Source of the DNA: Macrosoma leucophasiata
Taxonomy: Eukaryota; Arthropoda; Insecta; Lepidoptera; Hedylidae
Assembly (NCBI GenBank): GCA_036365455.1
Contig: JAWQUS010000017.1
Span: forward strand, 1 to 64,000
Length of the DNA: 64,000 nucleotides
Direction: 5' to 3'
This document shows, piece after piece, positions 1-14,697 of the stretch. Below the pieces are notes generated by a model. The model worked only from the letters and a program-made list of their open reading frames with translations. It was not told the origin of the DNA and ran no database searches. Position 1 is the stretch's first letter. Each line of letters begins with the position of its first letter. The position numbers and the translations under genes were made by a program.

Positions 1-3000
1 CCTAACCTAACCTAACCTAACCTAACCTAACCTAACCTAACCTAACCTAACCTAACCTAACCTCTAACCTAACCTAACCTAACCTAACCTAACCTAACCT
101 AACCTAACCTAACCTAACCTAACCTAACCTAACCTAACCTAACCTAACCTAACCTAACCTAACCTAACCTAACCTAACCTAACCTAACCTAACCTAACCT
201 AACCTAACCTAACCTAACCTAACCTAACCTAACCTAACCTAACCTAACCTAACCTAACCTAACCTAACCTAACCTAACCTAACCTAACCTAACCTAACCT
301 AACCTAACCTAACCTAACCTAACCTAACCTAACCTAACCTAACCTAACCTAACCTAACCTAACCTAACCTAACCTAACCTAACCTAACCTAACCTAACCT
401 AACCTAACCTAACCTAACCTAACCTAACCTAACCTAACCTAACCTAACCTAACCTAACCTAACCTAACCTAACCTAACCTAACCTAACCTAACCTAACCT
501 AACCTAACCTAACCTAACCTAACCTAACCTAACCTAACCTAACCTAACCTAACCTAACCTAACCTAACCTAACCTAACCTAACCTAACCTAACCTAACCT
601 AACCTAACCTAACCTAACCTAACCTAACCTAACCTAACCTAACCTAACCTAACCTAACCTAACCTAACCTAACCTAACCTAACCTAACCTAACCTAACCT
701 AACCTAACCTAACCTAACCTAACCTAACCTAACCTAACCTAACCTAACCTAACCTAACCTAACCTAACCTAACCTAACCTAACCTAACCTAACCTAACCT
801 AACCTAACCTAACCTAACCTAACCTAACCTAACCTAACCTAACCTAACCTAACCTAACCTAACCTAACCTAACCTAACCTAACCTAACCTAACCTAACCT
901 AACCTAACCTAACCTAACCTAACCTAACCTAACCTAACCTAACCTAACCTAACCTAACCTAACCTAACCTAACCTAACCTAACCTAACCTAACCTAACCT
1001 AACCTAACCTAACCTAACCTAACCTAACCTAACCTAACCTAACCTAACCTAACCTAACCTAACCTAACCTAACCTAACCTAACCTAACCTAACCTAACCT
1101 AACCTAACCTAACCTAACCTAACCTAACCTAACCTAACCTAACCTAACCTAACCTAACCTAACCTAACCTAACCTAACCTAACCTAACCTAACCTAACCT
1201 AACCTAACCTAACCTAACCTAACCTAACCTAACCTAACCTAACCTAACCTAACCTAACCTAACCTAACCTAACCTAACCTAACCTAACCTAACCTAACCT
1301 AACCTAACCTAACCTAACCTAACCTAACCTAACCTAACCTAACCTAACCTAACCTAACCTAACCTAACCTAACCTAACCTAACCTAACCTAACCTAACCT
1401 AACCTAACCTAACCTAACCTAACCTAACCTAACCTAACCTAACCTAACCTAACCTAACCTAACCTAACCTAACCTAACCTAACCTAACCTAACCTAACCT
1501 AACCTAACCTAACCTAACCTAACCTAACCTAACCTAACCTAACCTAACCTAACCTAACCTAACCTAACCTAACCTAACCTAACCTAACCTAACCTAACCT
1601 AACCTAACCTAACCTAACCTAACCTAACCTAACCTAACCTAACCTAACCTAACCTAACCTAACCTAACCTAACCTAACCTAACCTAACCTAACCTAACCT
1701 AACCTAACCTAACCTAACCTAACCTAACCTAACCTAACCTAACCTAACCTAACCTAACCTAACCTAACCTAACCTAACCTAACCTAACCTAACCTAACCT
1801 AACCTAACCTAACCTAACCTAACCTAACCTAACCTAACCTAACCTAACCTAACCTAACCTAACCTAACCTAACCTAACCTAACCTAACCTAACCTAACCT
1901 AACCTAACCTAACCTAACCTAACCTAACCTAACCTAACCTAACCTAACCTAACCTAACCTAACCTAACCTAACCTAACCTAACCTAACCTAACCTAACCT
2001 AACCTAACCTAACCTAACCTAACCTAACCTAACCTAACCTAACCTAACCTAACCTAACCTAACCTAACCTAACCTAACCTAACCTAACCTAACCTAACCT
2101 AACCTAACCTAACCTAACCTAACCTAACCTAACCTAACCTAACCTAACCTAACCTAACCTAACCTAACCTAACCTAACCTAACCTAACCTAACCTAACCT
2201 AACCTAACCTAACCTAACCTAACCTAACCTAACCTAACCTAACCTAACCTAACCTAACCTAACCTAACCTAACCTAACCTAACCTAACCTAACCTAACCT
2301 AACCTAACCTAACCTAACCTAACCTAACCTAACCTAACCTAACCTAACCTAACCTAACCTAACCTAACCTAACCTAACCTAACCTAACCTAACCTAACCT
2401 AACCTAACCTAACCTAACCTAACCTAACCTAACCTAACCTAACCTAACCTAACCTAACCTAACCTAACCTAACCTAACCTAACCTAACCTAACCTAACCT
2501 AACCTAACCTAACCTAACCTAACCTAACCTAACCTAACCTAACCTAACCTAACCTAACCTAACCTAACCTAACCTAACCTAACCTAACCTAACCTAACCT
2601 AACCTAACCTAACCTAACCTAACCTAACCTAACCTAACCTAACCTAACCTAACCTAACCTAACCTAACCTAACCTAACCTAACCTAACCTAACCTAACCT
2701 AACCTAACCTAACCTAACCTAACCTAACCTAACCTAACCTAACCTAACCTAACCTAACCTAACCTAACCTAACCTAACCTAACCTAACCTAACCTAACCT
2801 AACCTAACCTAACCTAACCTAACCTAACCTAACCTAACCTAACCTAACCTAACCTAACCTAACCTAACCTAACCTAACCTAACCTAACCTAACCTAACCT
2901 AACCTAACCTAACCTAACCTAACCTAACCTAACCTAACCTAACCTAACCTAACCTAACCTAACCTAACCTAACCTAACCTAACCTAACCTAACCTAACCT

Positions 3001-5325
3001 AACCTAACCTAACCTAACCTAACCTAACCTAACCTAACCTAACCTAACCTAACCTAACCTAACCTAACCTAACCTAACCTAACCTAACCTAACCTAACCT
3101 AACCTAACCTAACCTAACCTAACCTAACCTAACCTAACCTAACCTAACCTAACCTAACCTAACCTAACCTAACCTAACCTAACCTAACCTAACCTAACCT
3201 AACCTAACCTAACCTAACCTAACCTAACCTAACCTAACCTAACCTAACCTAACCTAACCTAACCTAACCTAACCTAACCTAACCTAACCTAACCTAACCT
3301 AACCTAACCTAACCTAACCTAACCTAACCTAACCTAACCTAACCTAACCTAACCTAACCTAACCTAACCTAACCTAACCTAACCTAACCTAACCTAACCT
3401 AACCTAACCTAACCTAACCTAACCTAACCTAACCTAACCTAACCTAACCTAACCTAACCTAACCTAACCTAACCTAACCTAACCTAACCTAACCTAACCT
3501 AACCTAACCTAACCTAACCTAACCTAACCTAACCTAACCTAACCTAACCTAACCTAACCTAACCTAACCTAACCTAACCTAACCTAACCTAACCTAACCT
3601 AACCTAACCTAACCTAACCTAACCTAACCTAACCTAACCTAACCTAACCTAACCTAACCTAACCTAACCTAACCTAACCTAACCTAACCTAACCTAACCT
3701 AACCTAACCTAACCTAACCTAACCTAACCTAACCTAACCTAACCTAACCTAACCTAACCTAACCTAACCTAACCTAACCTAACCTAACCTAACCTAACCT
3801 AACCTAACCTAACCTAACCTAACCTAACCTAACCTAACCTAACCTAACCTAACCTAACCTAACCTAACCTAACCTAACCTAACCTAACCTAACCTAACCT
3901 AACCTAACCTAACCTAACCTAACCTAACCTAACCTAACCTAACCTAACCTAACCTAACCTAACCTAACCTAACCTAACCTAACCTAACCTAACCTAACCT
4001 AACCTAACCTAACCTAACCTAACCTAACCTAACCTAACCTAACCTAACCTAACCTAACCTAACCTAACCTAACCTAACCTAACCTAACCTAACCTAACCT
4101 AACCTAACCTAACCTAACCTAACCTAACCTAACCTAACCTAACCTAACCTAACCTAACCTAACCTAACCTAACCTAACCTAACCTAACCTAACCTAACCT
4201 AACCTAACCTAACCTAACCTAACCTAACCTAACCTAACCTAACCTAACCTAACCTAACCTAACCTAACCTAACCTAACCTAACCTAACCTAACCTAACCT
4301 AACCTAACCTAACCTAACCTAACCTAACCTAACCTAACCTAACCTAACCTAACCTAACCTAACCTAACCTAACCTAACCTAACCTAACCTAACCTAACCT
4401 AACCTAACCTAACCTAACCTAACCTAACCTAACCTAACCTAACCTAACCTAACCTAACCTAACCTAACCTAACCTAACCTAACCTAACCTAACCTAACCT
4501 AACCTAACCTAACCTAACCTAACCTAACCTAACCTAACCTAACCTAACCTAACCTAACCTAACCTAACCTAACCTAACCTAACCTAACCTAACCTAACCT
4601 AACCTAACCTAACCTAACCTAACCTAACCTAACCTAACCTAACCTAACCTAACCTAACCTAACCTAACCTAACCTAACCTAACCTAACCTAACCTAACCT
4701 AACCTAACCTAACCTAACCTAACCTAACCTAACCTAACCTAACCTAACCTAACCTAACCTAACCTAACCTAACCTAACCTAACCTAACCTAACCTAACCT
4801 AACCTAACCTAACCTAACCTAACCTAACCTAACCTAACCTAACCTAACCTAACCTAACCTAACCTAACCTAACCTAACCTAACCTAACCTAACCTAACCT
4901 AACCTAACCTAACCTAACCTAACCTAACCTAACCTAACCTAACCTAACCTAACCTAACCTAACCTAACCTAACCTAACCTAACCTAACCTAACCTAACCT
5001 AACCTAACCTAACCTAACCTAACCTAACCTAACCTAACCTAACCTAACCTAACCTAACCTAACCTAACCTAACCTAACCTAACCTAACCTAACCTAACCT
5101 AACCTAACCTAACCTAACCTAACCTAACCTAACCTAACCTAACCTAACCTAACCTAACCTAACCTAACCTAACCTAACCTAACCTAACCTAACCTAACCT
5201 AACCTAACCTAACCTAACCTAACCTAACCTAACCTAACCTAACCTAACCTAACCTTACCTAACCTAACCTAACCTAACCTAACCTAACCTAACCTAACCT
5301 AACCTAACCTAACCTAACCTAACCT
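1..5325. repeat. Terminal telomeric repeat array (CCTAA/TTAGG)n
   Basis: This is an almost pure CCTAA array of about 1065 units. CCTAA reads 5' to 3' from the left edge, so the G-rich TTAGG strand ends to the left and the window begins at or near the chromosome terminus. TTAGG is the usual insect and lepidopteran telomere repeat. Only two imperfect units were noticed: an extra CT near position 61 and a CCTTA unit near 5255, close to the two edges. The array stops after CCT at 5325, where unrelated sequence begins. Confidence 0.98.
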
Positions 5326-6513
5326 GGTTGTGGATACCGCAGGGTGCATTGCCTGGGTCCCGACCCCCCCCGAACCTATGTACTCAATTGATATCTCCCT
5401 ATCAATTAACGCATGGATCCGGAGGGATACGGGACGCACCTAATGCTGCACCTAGTGAGCTTCTGTCCAATCTACTAAAAAAACCAGAAAACTTACATAT
5501 CTGCATGCTAAGTAATCTAGACTATCGGTGACACTATAGCTCTGGACCAACTGGCATGCAATATTTTACTACATACATAGGCACTAAACCTCCACAATAC
5601 AACAGCTCAGATTGATTTTGCATATAACAAATCTGCTCGACATCGTTATATACACACCTACTTATTCAGATGAGTGCACTCATCATCTGTTTGACCTAGC
5701 TCGGCGTTCAAGGTCTGTCCGCAGCTCAAGCGGCAACCTCGCACTCTTACGAATCGTATAAACACAGACAATATTCTCGTATCGTATACATAAAACCGCT
5801 ACATATAGCTACACTATCCAGTTTAAACACAATATCGCATAGTTACAATAGACCCATATAGCTACACTATTTTATTCAAATGCATAATCTGCCGCTCGAA
5901 CTTGACCACATTCCTGAGCCCGGCCGCCGCTCGACGGAGTAAACAAATGCACACCTGCATAAGGCCGACTGCACACTAAAATCGCAACAACTCACATAAT
6001 ACGTAACTATGTACAAATAAATAACATTCAACTTAGATTTACTCGCACACAAGCAGTCGGCCCCATCACCACACTAACACACCAGATTAACCATATATTA
6101 GTATATAAAACAATGTTTCTCCTAAACATACACCTATATAGATACTCGCCCTTCAACTAATACAGCCTAGCGTATACACCATATATACCTTTGACTTAAC
6201 TAATATGTATACTATATACTATACCCCTTATATACATTCACACATATACGTAAACCGTAGTTATATATATATAATTCACATATATCCGGTACTAATGTAT
6301 TCAAATATACCCATAAACCATACTATTCCATTAATTAATCAGTCCGACAGTCATACCCCACTCAACAAATCAACTTCATTTTTGTAAAAGTTTACCGTGT
6401 ATAGACTGTGCAGTTACCCTTAGACAATTATTTCGGTTCTAACAAGAAACATAAATTCTCTGCTTGTATAAAATTCCCTGCACAAGACACCAACAATGAC
6501 GGCAACGTCGCTC

Positions 6514-6516
<3 letters not shown>
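5326..6516 (+). mobile_element. First segment of the telomeric block, ending in poly(A)
   Basis: The segment begins with ordinary-composition DNA (GGTTGTGGATACCGCAGG...) directly after CCT of the telomere. It includes short GC-richer patches near 5700 and 5920 and becomes A/T/C-rich toward a 54-base poly(A). Its short open frames have no recognisable domain. It probably represents a 3' end of an element or a non-coding retroposon. It resembles nothing else in the window strongly enough to name a family. Confidence 0.4.

Positions 6517-6570
<54 letters not shown>
6517..6570 (+). other. Poly(A) tract, 54 A
   Basis: An uninterrupted run of A follows CGCTCTCT and precedes TAATAGATTCATT. The same 13-mer starts at 14611 near the other end of the block. 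The run is probably the 3' tail of the first segment. Confidence 0.7.
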
Positions 6571-6572
<2 letters not shown>

Positions 6573-7539
6573 ATAGATTCATTCACCACCTCGTGTCTCA
6601 CGCTCGCCGTGCATGACAACAAATTACATAAAGCTGGTGACACACCAAACTTCATCAAATTCCACACACCATCTTCACACTGTCATACTGATACCCTATT
6701 ACACTTGTTTCTGTTGAATAGACACATACCTCATCACACATACTCATATTACCAGCATACACTATATAGGTATAGTAAGCTTTACTCCCTTATACCTAAC
6801 CAACGCTTATATTGAAGGGATTCTCTATTATATATTACGTTATCGCATTATTATACTCATACCTTATCTCAACATACCTAACTATATCATGATAGACACC
6901 TTAAACATATATACGCATATGCGCACTTATAAGAATTCCTTATTATTAAACCTACGTTATATACACCTACAACATAATACATAAGTCACAACATCATACT
7001 TATTTAACTATGGGCATCTACGTTATTTATTTACACACCCACACCTATATAAACAAACCACCCAAACACTTACAAACAAACTTTCATCTACCTGTTATCA
7101 TTATGATCGTAATAATAACAACATACCCAGATAATAATATACCAAAAACAATCTGACCCTCTGCTTATAACAACTCCTAAATTACGAACTACTTAACTAC
7201 TAATAAAAGTATTACAAGGATGTCTCCACACCCAGTGTACACCGGCCTTATACAGCCCCACGCTTTACCAGTCCGTCACTCGAGCCACTTCAATTTGCAA
7301 TATTGGATTGAGTTGCGCATTCCTGCCACCAGTCGACGCTATCACAACGATAACTTTTTCATATTAATGCGACGCCGCCACGGTGGCGCCATCCGGCGGC
7401 GCACCGCGCTGCCGGGCTGCGCGGCACGGCACTTGTACAAACAAGCCCATATTATATTAAGGTTGACATACACTTATTGCCATGTGGGTACGGCTAAGTA
7501 ACTCATGTTGCTTTGTGACTTAAAATGTAACTTCAAATA

Positions 7540-10500
7540 TATTACCTTTAACATAACACAATATTTACCTACCTATACAAATATTTGCAGAACTTGCAAT
7601 ATAGCAATACTAATTTATACCTACTGATAATACCTATCCCACCCAACACCCAAGCAACATCATACCTACAATTTATGTTTTCCACCCACACATAACCTCA
7701 CCTACACTACTCATCCATGTCATCACTTACATACCACACATAATACCTACTATTTATACCTTCCATCCACATATATTATCCATTAATGTAACCATACACA
7801 TTATACCTACAACTAATATCTTCTATTTACACATCTCTGTAAATCACACTAAAACACGTCAATAAATACATACCACACATCATACCTACAACATGTATCT
7901 CTCACCCACACACATATATATAAATATTACCCATCCATGACATTATATATATATTTCACATAATACATATAATACATATCTTCTATTCAAATACCTAAAT
8001 ATATACCATTCATCCATGCCTTTTCATATATACCAAACATAATACCTATAAATCGTAATTTCCACTTACACACTTATTTAAACACTACCTACCCATGCCA
8101 CTACATACATATCATAAATAAACTAACACACAAATCGCTTTTGCCTATACATCAACCTACGCGCCACATTATCCTGCAAATACCTATTAAATATCCAACA
8201 TGACCGTACCTATTTGACTCGACCTAGCCAGACTAATGTATTACCACCTTTGAGATAGAACAAATCCGACTCTGATACTAACCTCTCGCGCATAGATGGC
8301 GGGACACAGATATTAAAACGCAATCTTTAACTGGATAATGCTCCCACATTAAGGTCAACTCTCATTGCACACAACGACCATTACACCAATTATAAATCAA
8401 TATTAAATTCCAGCACACTAATAAATTTTCATTAGAAGACACGTCCCACGAATAACTTACTTTAACCAACTCTCTCTAACCTATCAATAACATCATAACA
8501 CATTCTCAAGCGGCACCCCGGACGAGATATCACTCACGTGGTAAGTGGGCGACTACCATAACCTCGTCTTAGCCCGGTCACCCTGCTCGATGCTAGATGG
8601 CACTCATTCGGAGTGCCACATTATAAATGAATTGATATTGAAACACTAAATTTGGCTATATGGCTATGTCTGGTGACCAACATGGTTTGTAACCAAGTAG
8701 GGGTCTTAATTTGAGGCCTCGTTGAGTTGCCTCGTCGCCTGACTTGGCCACAGCCTTTACTTAACTAGGGTAACGACTTCGGTACAGCGGCGTTCCGATT
8801 GGGGGCGCTGATGCTGACTTAATAAACTTAACTACAGCATTAATGTTGCCCAAATATCTTTACACAATAAATGTGTATCTCACACCATATATATTATCAC
8901 ATAATTTTACTATTACTCTATATGAGTTCACTATCAGTGATCAACTCATAATGTAAATACTATTCATACTTTAGAAGTTTACTTTTGTTTTCTTTTACTA
9001 TGTAACCTGCAAATAAGCAACATAATACCTATAAATTATATTCCCCACCCACACATACCTATATTTATACTACTCATCCATGTCATCACATAGGTTCATA
9101 CTATACACAATACCTAAAATTACCTTCCATTCACACGTCTATATACACATCACTCACCATGATACTACACACATAATACCTATAATTAATATCTCTTACC
9201 TACACATATTTATATTGAATACTTAATCATTACATTACATATATATATTATACATAATACCTGCAACCTATACCTTTCACCCACCTATCTATATACATAT
9301 TTCTCATCCACGACATCACATACATAATACCTACAACAAATATTTTCCTACACATCTTTACATATAATACTCAATCATGTCACTAATACGAAATACATTC
9401 TACTATATTACCTACAACTCACGTATTCCACTCACACTCCTATATATATATATATATATTACTTACCTATGCCAATACGTACATATCATACATAATACCT
9501 ACAATTTGTATTTTCCTATACACACTTACATTAACACTACCTACCCATGATATTACATACATCATATATATGTCAATATGAAAATCACTTTTTCCTATAC
9601 ATAACCCCATGTACTTCATTACCTATTTACCCACCAAATACCTAACAAGACATTATTGGCGTAATTTGATCTAGAATGACTAACAAATTACCACCCATAT
9701 CATACAATCTGATTCTGATACTAAATGCTCGCCCATAGATGGCGGGATACAGATATTAAATCGCAATCTTACCTTAGAGAATGCTGCTACATCAGGGTCA
9801 ATCCTCTTTACACCCAGTCACCATTACATTAATTATCGTTCAAATTTTAAGTTTCAGCTTATAAATAAAATTGTATTAGCTGCCACGTCATACCTATAAC
9901 CTACTTTGATCACTTTGTCTCAATTTATCAAAACTGCTAAAACACATTTTCAAGCGGCACTGCGGACGCGCTATCACTCACGTGATAAGTGTATTCCCAC
10001 CATAACTTCACCTAAGCCCTGTGACCCTGTTCGATGCTAGATGCTAGATGCTAGATACATTTTACATGTGGCGCTCCGAACGAGCGCCCACATGGAAAAT
10101 GTATAGATAATAAAATATTAAATTCGGCTACGTGGCTATGTCCGGTGACCAATATGGTAATCTTAATACCTAGTATGGGTCCTAGTTTGGGGCCTCGATG
10201 AGTTGCCTCGTCGCCTGACTGCGCCACAGCCTACCTTTAATCGAGGTAAAGACTTTGGTACTGCGACGCCCCCCCTGGGGGCGCTGCCTATGATTTAATA
10301 AATCTAACATAATATCCTCAATACTGCACATACTTCATTACACAATAAATGGTCATCCTTCACCATATACATCATCATACAATCTTATTACTACTATATA
10401 TGAGTCTAATATCAGTAATTTATTAATTATGTAAATATCACTTATACTTTAGAAATTTACTTTTGTTTTCTTTTATTATATAATATTAATTATGTAAATA

Positions 10501-12685
10501 TCACTTATACTTTAGAAGTTTACTTTTGTTTTCTTTTATTATATAACCTGCAAATAAGCAACATACCTACTACCTACACTCCCCACCCATACATACCTAT
10601 ATTATACCACTAATCCATGTCACCACACACATACCATACATAACACCTAAAACTACCTTCCACCCACACAACTATATACATACTACTCACTCATGACATT
10701 ACATACATAACACCTAGTAACCAATTATTTCTACCTACACACCTCTATATACAAAACTTAATCATGTCACCGCATACATATCACATACAATATCTATAAG
10801 TCATATCTCACACCCATATACCTATATATGCACCATTAATTCATGTCGTTACACACATATCCTACAAGATACCTACAATTCGCAATTTTCCACTCACACA
10901 CTCACACAAACACTTATTACCCATGACATTACATATGTAATATAAATATGCCAATGTAAAAACCACTTTCTCCTATACATAACCCCATGTATTTCATTAC
11001 CTCGCAGGCACCTACCAAATACCTAACATACAATATCGGTACAACTTCATCTAGTCAGACTAATGAATTATCACCCTTAAATTCGGAGTGCAACACTTTG
11101 AATGATTTAATATTAAAACATTAATATTGACCATATGGCTACGTCTGGTGACCAACACGGTTCTAATACCTAGTATGGGTATTAGTTTGAGGCCTCATCG
11201 AGTTGCCTCGTCACCTGACTGAGCCATAGCCCTTTCTGAATCAATGTAATGACTCTGTTACTGCGGCGTCCCACTAGGGGGCGCTGCCGCTGACCTATTA
11301 AATTAAACTCATACATCGATATGGCACACTGTTAATATATAATAAACATCCAACTCATTTCATTGCACTTTAAATGCTCATCTCACACCAAATACATCAT
11401 CAGATAACATTTATTACAATTATATATGAGATTACTATTAAAGATTTATTCAATATGTAAATACCACTCATACTTTAGAAGTTTACCTTTGTTTTCTTTT
11501 AATACGTAACCTGCAAACAAGCAACATAATACCTACTACTTATATTCTCCACCCACACATAACTACATTCAACTACTAATCCATGTCATCACATACATAT
11601 CATAACACCTAAACTACCCTCCACCCACACATCTATATACATATTACTCACTCACGACATTACATACAAAACACCTAGAGCCAATAATTTCTACCATCAC
11701 ATTTTTATAGATAATAATCAATCATGTCAGTATATATACATGAATATATATATTATACATAATACCTACAACCTGTACCCTCCACCCACCTATTTATACA
11801 CTCATTTCTCACCCACGACAATACATACACAATACCTACAACTAACATTTTTTACCTATACATCTTTATATAGAATACCCAACCATGCCTTTAAATACGC
11901 ACCATACATAGTACCTACAACTTACATTTTCCACTCAAACACCAATATGCATATAAATTATCTATGTCATCATTTACACAACATATATAATACCTATAAT
12001 TCATATCTCCCACCCACATACCTACATATACAAAATTTTAACCCAAGTCGTTACACACATTCCTTACATTATACCTATAATTTGCAATACACACTTACTA
12101 CCTACACACTTACACAAACACTACTTACCCATGACATTACATATATAACATAAATATGCCAATATAAAAATCACTTTTTCCTTTACATTATCCCATGTAT
12201 TTCATTATCCCGCAGGCACGTTTCAAACACCTAACATGACACTATTGGTGTAACTTTATTTAGCCAGACTAATGAAATACCACCCTTAAAATTGGAGTGC
12301 CACACCATAAATGAATTAATTTTAAAACATTAAATTCGGCTATATGGCTACGTCTGATGACCAACATGGTTCTTATACCTAGCATGGGTATTAGCTTGGG
12401 GCCTCATTGAGTTGCCTCGTCGCCTGACTGAGCCGTGGCCCTTTGAATTAAGGTAACGACTCTGATACAGCGGCGTCCCGCTCGGGGGCGCTGCCGCTGA
12501 TCTATTAAATTTAACACATGCACTTGATACGGCACATATTCATAATAAATATCCATTCCATATCATATACATCATTATAATATTGTTATTACTACTCCTT
12601 ATGAGTTCACTATTACCAATTCACTCATTATGTAAATATTACTCATATCTTAGAAGTTTATTTTGTTTCTTTTTCTACGTAACTA

Positions 12686-12690
<5 letters not shown>
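7540..12690 (+). repeat. Four large degenerate tandem units (about 0.96-1.5 kb) in the telomeric block
   Basis: Four units share an order of modules. First come many short degenerate sub-repeats built from ATAATACCTACAA, TCCACCCACACA and CATCCATGTCATCACATAC. Next is a G-containing module with GGCTATATGGCTA(C/T)GTC and GTTGCCTCGTCGCCTGACT (near 8725, 10200, 11200, 12410), followed by GGGGGCGCTG. Each unit closes with TTTAGAAGTTTACTTTTGT and then CCTGCAAATAAGCAAC (near 9005, 10546, 11510). Approximate units are 7540-9000, 9001-10540, 10541-11505 and 11506-12690. A partial duplication of the closing module lies at about 10430-10540. No unit encodes a convincing protein. The arrangement recalls the long repetitive untranslated regions of some telomeric retrotransposons, but that is analogy only. 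Confidence 0.7.

Positions 12691-12738
<48 letters not shown>
12691..12738 (+). other. Poly(A) tract, 48 A
   Basis: An uninterrupted A run lies directly after the closing module of the fourth large unit, where the other units carry CCTGCAAATAAGC. This suggests the fourth unit ends at a retrotransposon-type 3' tail. Confidence 0.7.
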
Positions 12739-12741
<3 letters not shown>

Positions 12742-14331
12742 GTAATTTATAACACACATGTATATATATTCCTTCATGTACATATTTGATCTCGACTATT
12801 AATAAAACTGTGCACTATCATTCCGACAATAATCTGTAAATAATCACTTATTAGCTATCTACGCTTGCGTGAGCTCCCGTTTCCTTCGACTTTGGCCCTA
12901 ATCACTCGATAGGGGGCGCTTTAGTCGCCTCACAAATTGATTTTATTTAAATACCAATCCTGCAAAACCAGTTCCAACATTACCGCTCAGACAAAAATCC
13001 TGTATCTAATTTCAGTTTGTTTTAAATACCATAGGGAGCGCTGTCATCACTCTCAGCAGAATGCCCTAATTGAATTTTATATAGAAATAGCGCCTAAATT
13101 TATCATAAATGAATACACAATTGTAACTCAAATACCTTTAAATTAATAACTTTCTGACAGAAATTCTCCTTTTTATTTAGCTTTGGTTAATGTATCATAA
13201 CACAGGGGGCGCTTCCATCACCATTTGTAAAGGGCCCTGTTTTTGATTTTGTTTAAAAATAGTGACATAACATAAATACTAAGTATAAAAAGAAATTTTG
13301 ATTATAATATTTAAATGTATTTTAGTCATATATCATTGCCCCAATTATCCGATAGGGGGCGCTCTTGACGCCAATTTGTTAAACGTATGCCCTAACTGGC
13401 GCGCGGTGCCGCCATCTGCCATGGTTGGCGCTAACTTTGTGTTCACTCTCCTCCGATGCCATACTAACATAATGACCATGGCGTTGGCGGCAGAGCGCGC
13501 CAGGGGGCGCTCATGAACTCATGGTTAATTTTCTTTACTTGATAAAATCCTTGGAGCTGCGCGGTGTCGCCAGTTGTTACTAGATGGTGCTGGTAAAATA
13601 TGGGCAACAGTGACCTCTTGCTGCATGCCCATACACTAAATACCGTGTTCATAATTCATGCACTTCGACTTCACGCAGTTCCAATGGTCTATAACAGATG
13701 GCGCGTTTGAGCATCACTACACTGAATTTTATTTCCGATGTTGGACCTGGGTTTGTGTCGACATGGGTTGACGATGTTGGCCTAAGTCGATGCAAACCTC
13801 ACTCATTATTTATTATTTTTGATGCAGATTTTTAGTTTTATAGATTTAAAATGCTAAAATAATTAACGCGCTTGTTCTCTCTACCTCATAGTTTCTAAAA
13901 TTAAATATATTGTGATTATCCTTCTGAACATTAAAGTTGTATAAGGAATATTATATAACCCGCTAGAAATTATTAAGAAGTTGATTAATATTTCATATAA
14001 CGTGAGTCATATTATACTTTAGCTTAAATTAGGAACATTCTTCTGACTCATTCTGTGTGTTTACATCTTGTTACCTAAAGTCCTCACCTTTAGTCATTAA
14101 TCTGTTATTTTGTAAATAATGTTACATATAGAGAATTTGTAATCCCTACCGTAATTAATGATAAAACGACTACCGTTACTTCATCGCATAAGCTACTATG
14201 TACTTATAAACTAATATGCAACTTTCATGTTACTTTTACTTTTTCTAATCTCTGTACTCGTTATGTTCTCATAGAAAATGAGCTTTTGTTTTGTTTAAAC
14301 TAATAAATAAGAAAGAATAAAAAGGATTCCA

Positions 14332-14332
<1 letters not shown>
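12739..14332 (+). mobile_element. Third segment of the telomeric block with GGGGGCGCT motifs and AATAAA before poly(A)
   Basis: This segment has more balanced base composition than the repeat units before it. It carries AGGGGGCGCT-type motifs at 12911, 13033 (one mismatch), 13204, 13354 and 13502. Two AATAAA-like signals near 14302-14320 lie just before the A-rich tract that starts at 14333, as expected for a polyadenylated transcript. No coding sequence was found. It may be the 3' untranslated part of a truncated non-LTR element. Confidence 0.45.
12911..13511 (+). promoter_or_regulatory. Cluster of GGGGGCGCT motifs resembling the CTCF core
   Basis: AGGGGGCGCT occurs at 12911-12920, 13204-13213, 13354-13363 and 13502-13511, and AGGGAGCGCT at 13033-13042. 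GGGGGCGCTG also occurs once per large repeat unit at 8801, 10277, 11277 and 12484. The copy at 11271-11287 reads CCACTAGGGGGCGCTGC, very close to the known CTCF core consensus. All nine are in the same orientation. Binding is an inference. Confidence 0.35.
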
Positions 14333-14368
<36 letters not shown>

Positions 14369-14414
14369 TCACAAAAAAAAAAAATAATAAAAATAATAAA
14401 ACAAAAAAAAAAAC

Positions 14415-14464
<50 letters not shown>
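14333..14464 (+). other. A-rich zone with several poly(A) runs
   Basis: A 32-base A run (14333-14364) is followed by shorter A runs broken by TATATC, TAATAA and CAAATT, then a long run ending at 14464. This may be two successive poly(A) tails or an expanded tail. Confidence 0.6.
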
Positions 14465-14467
<3 letters not shown>

Positions 14468-14697
14468 GATTATATACCTTAGATTGTAATTATATATCTA
14501 AGAAATTGTAAACCCCTAGTTAATTGTCTATTTTGTAAAAAGTTGCATATTATTATTTTATATATTTGATTTCTCTATATATCTCCTTTCCGCTAAAAAT
14601 CCTTCCAGTAATAGATTCATTCCTTTAGCTAGTGCTCTTTATAGTCCCGAGGTCGCCCGTATTCCTAAGCGAGGGCCTCGAAGGCTTCTGTAACTTC

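Noticed and set aside
11740..12153. 137-residue + strand frame in the telomeric units
   Set aside because: Tyr/Thr/Asn/His-rich reading of the C/A-rich sub-repeats, not preserved in the other units.
12583..12789. Small frame spanning a poly(A) run
   Set aside because: Its lysine run is the translated poly(A) tract; no domain.
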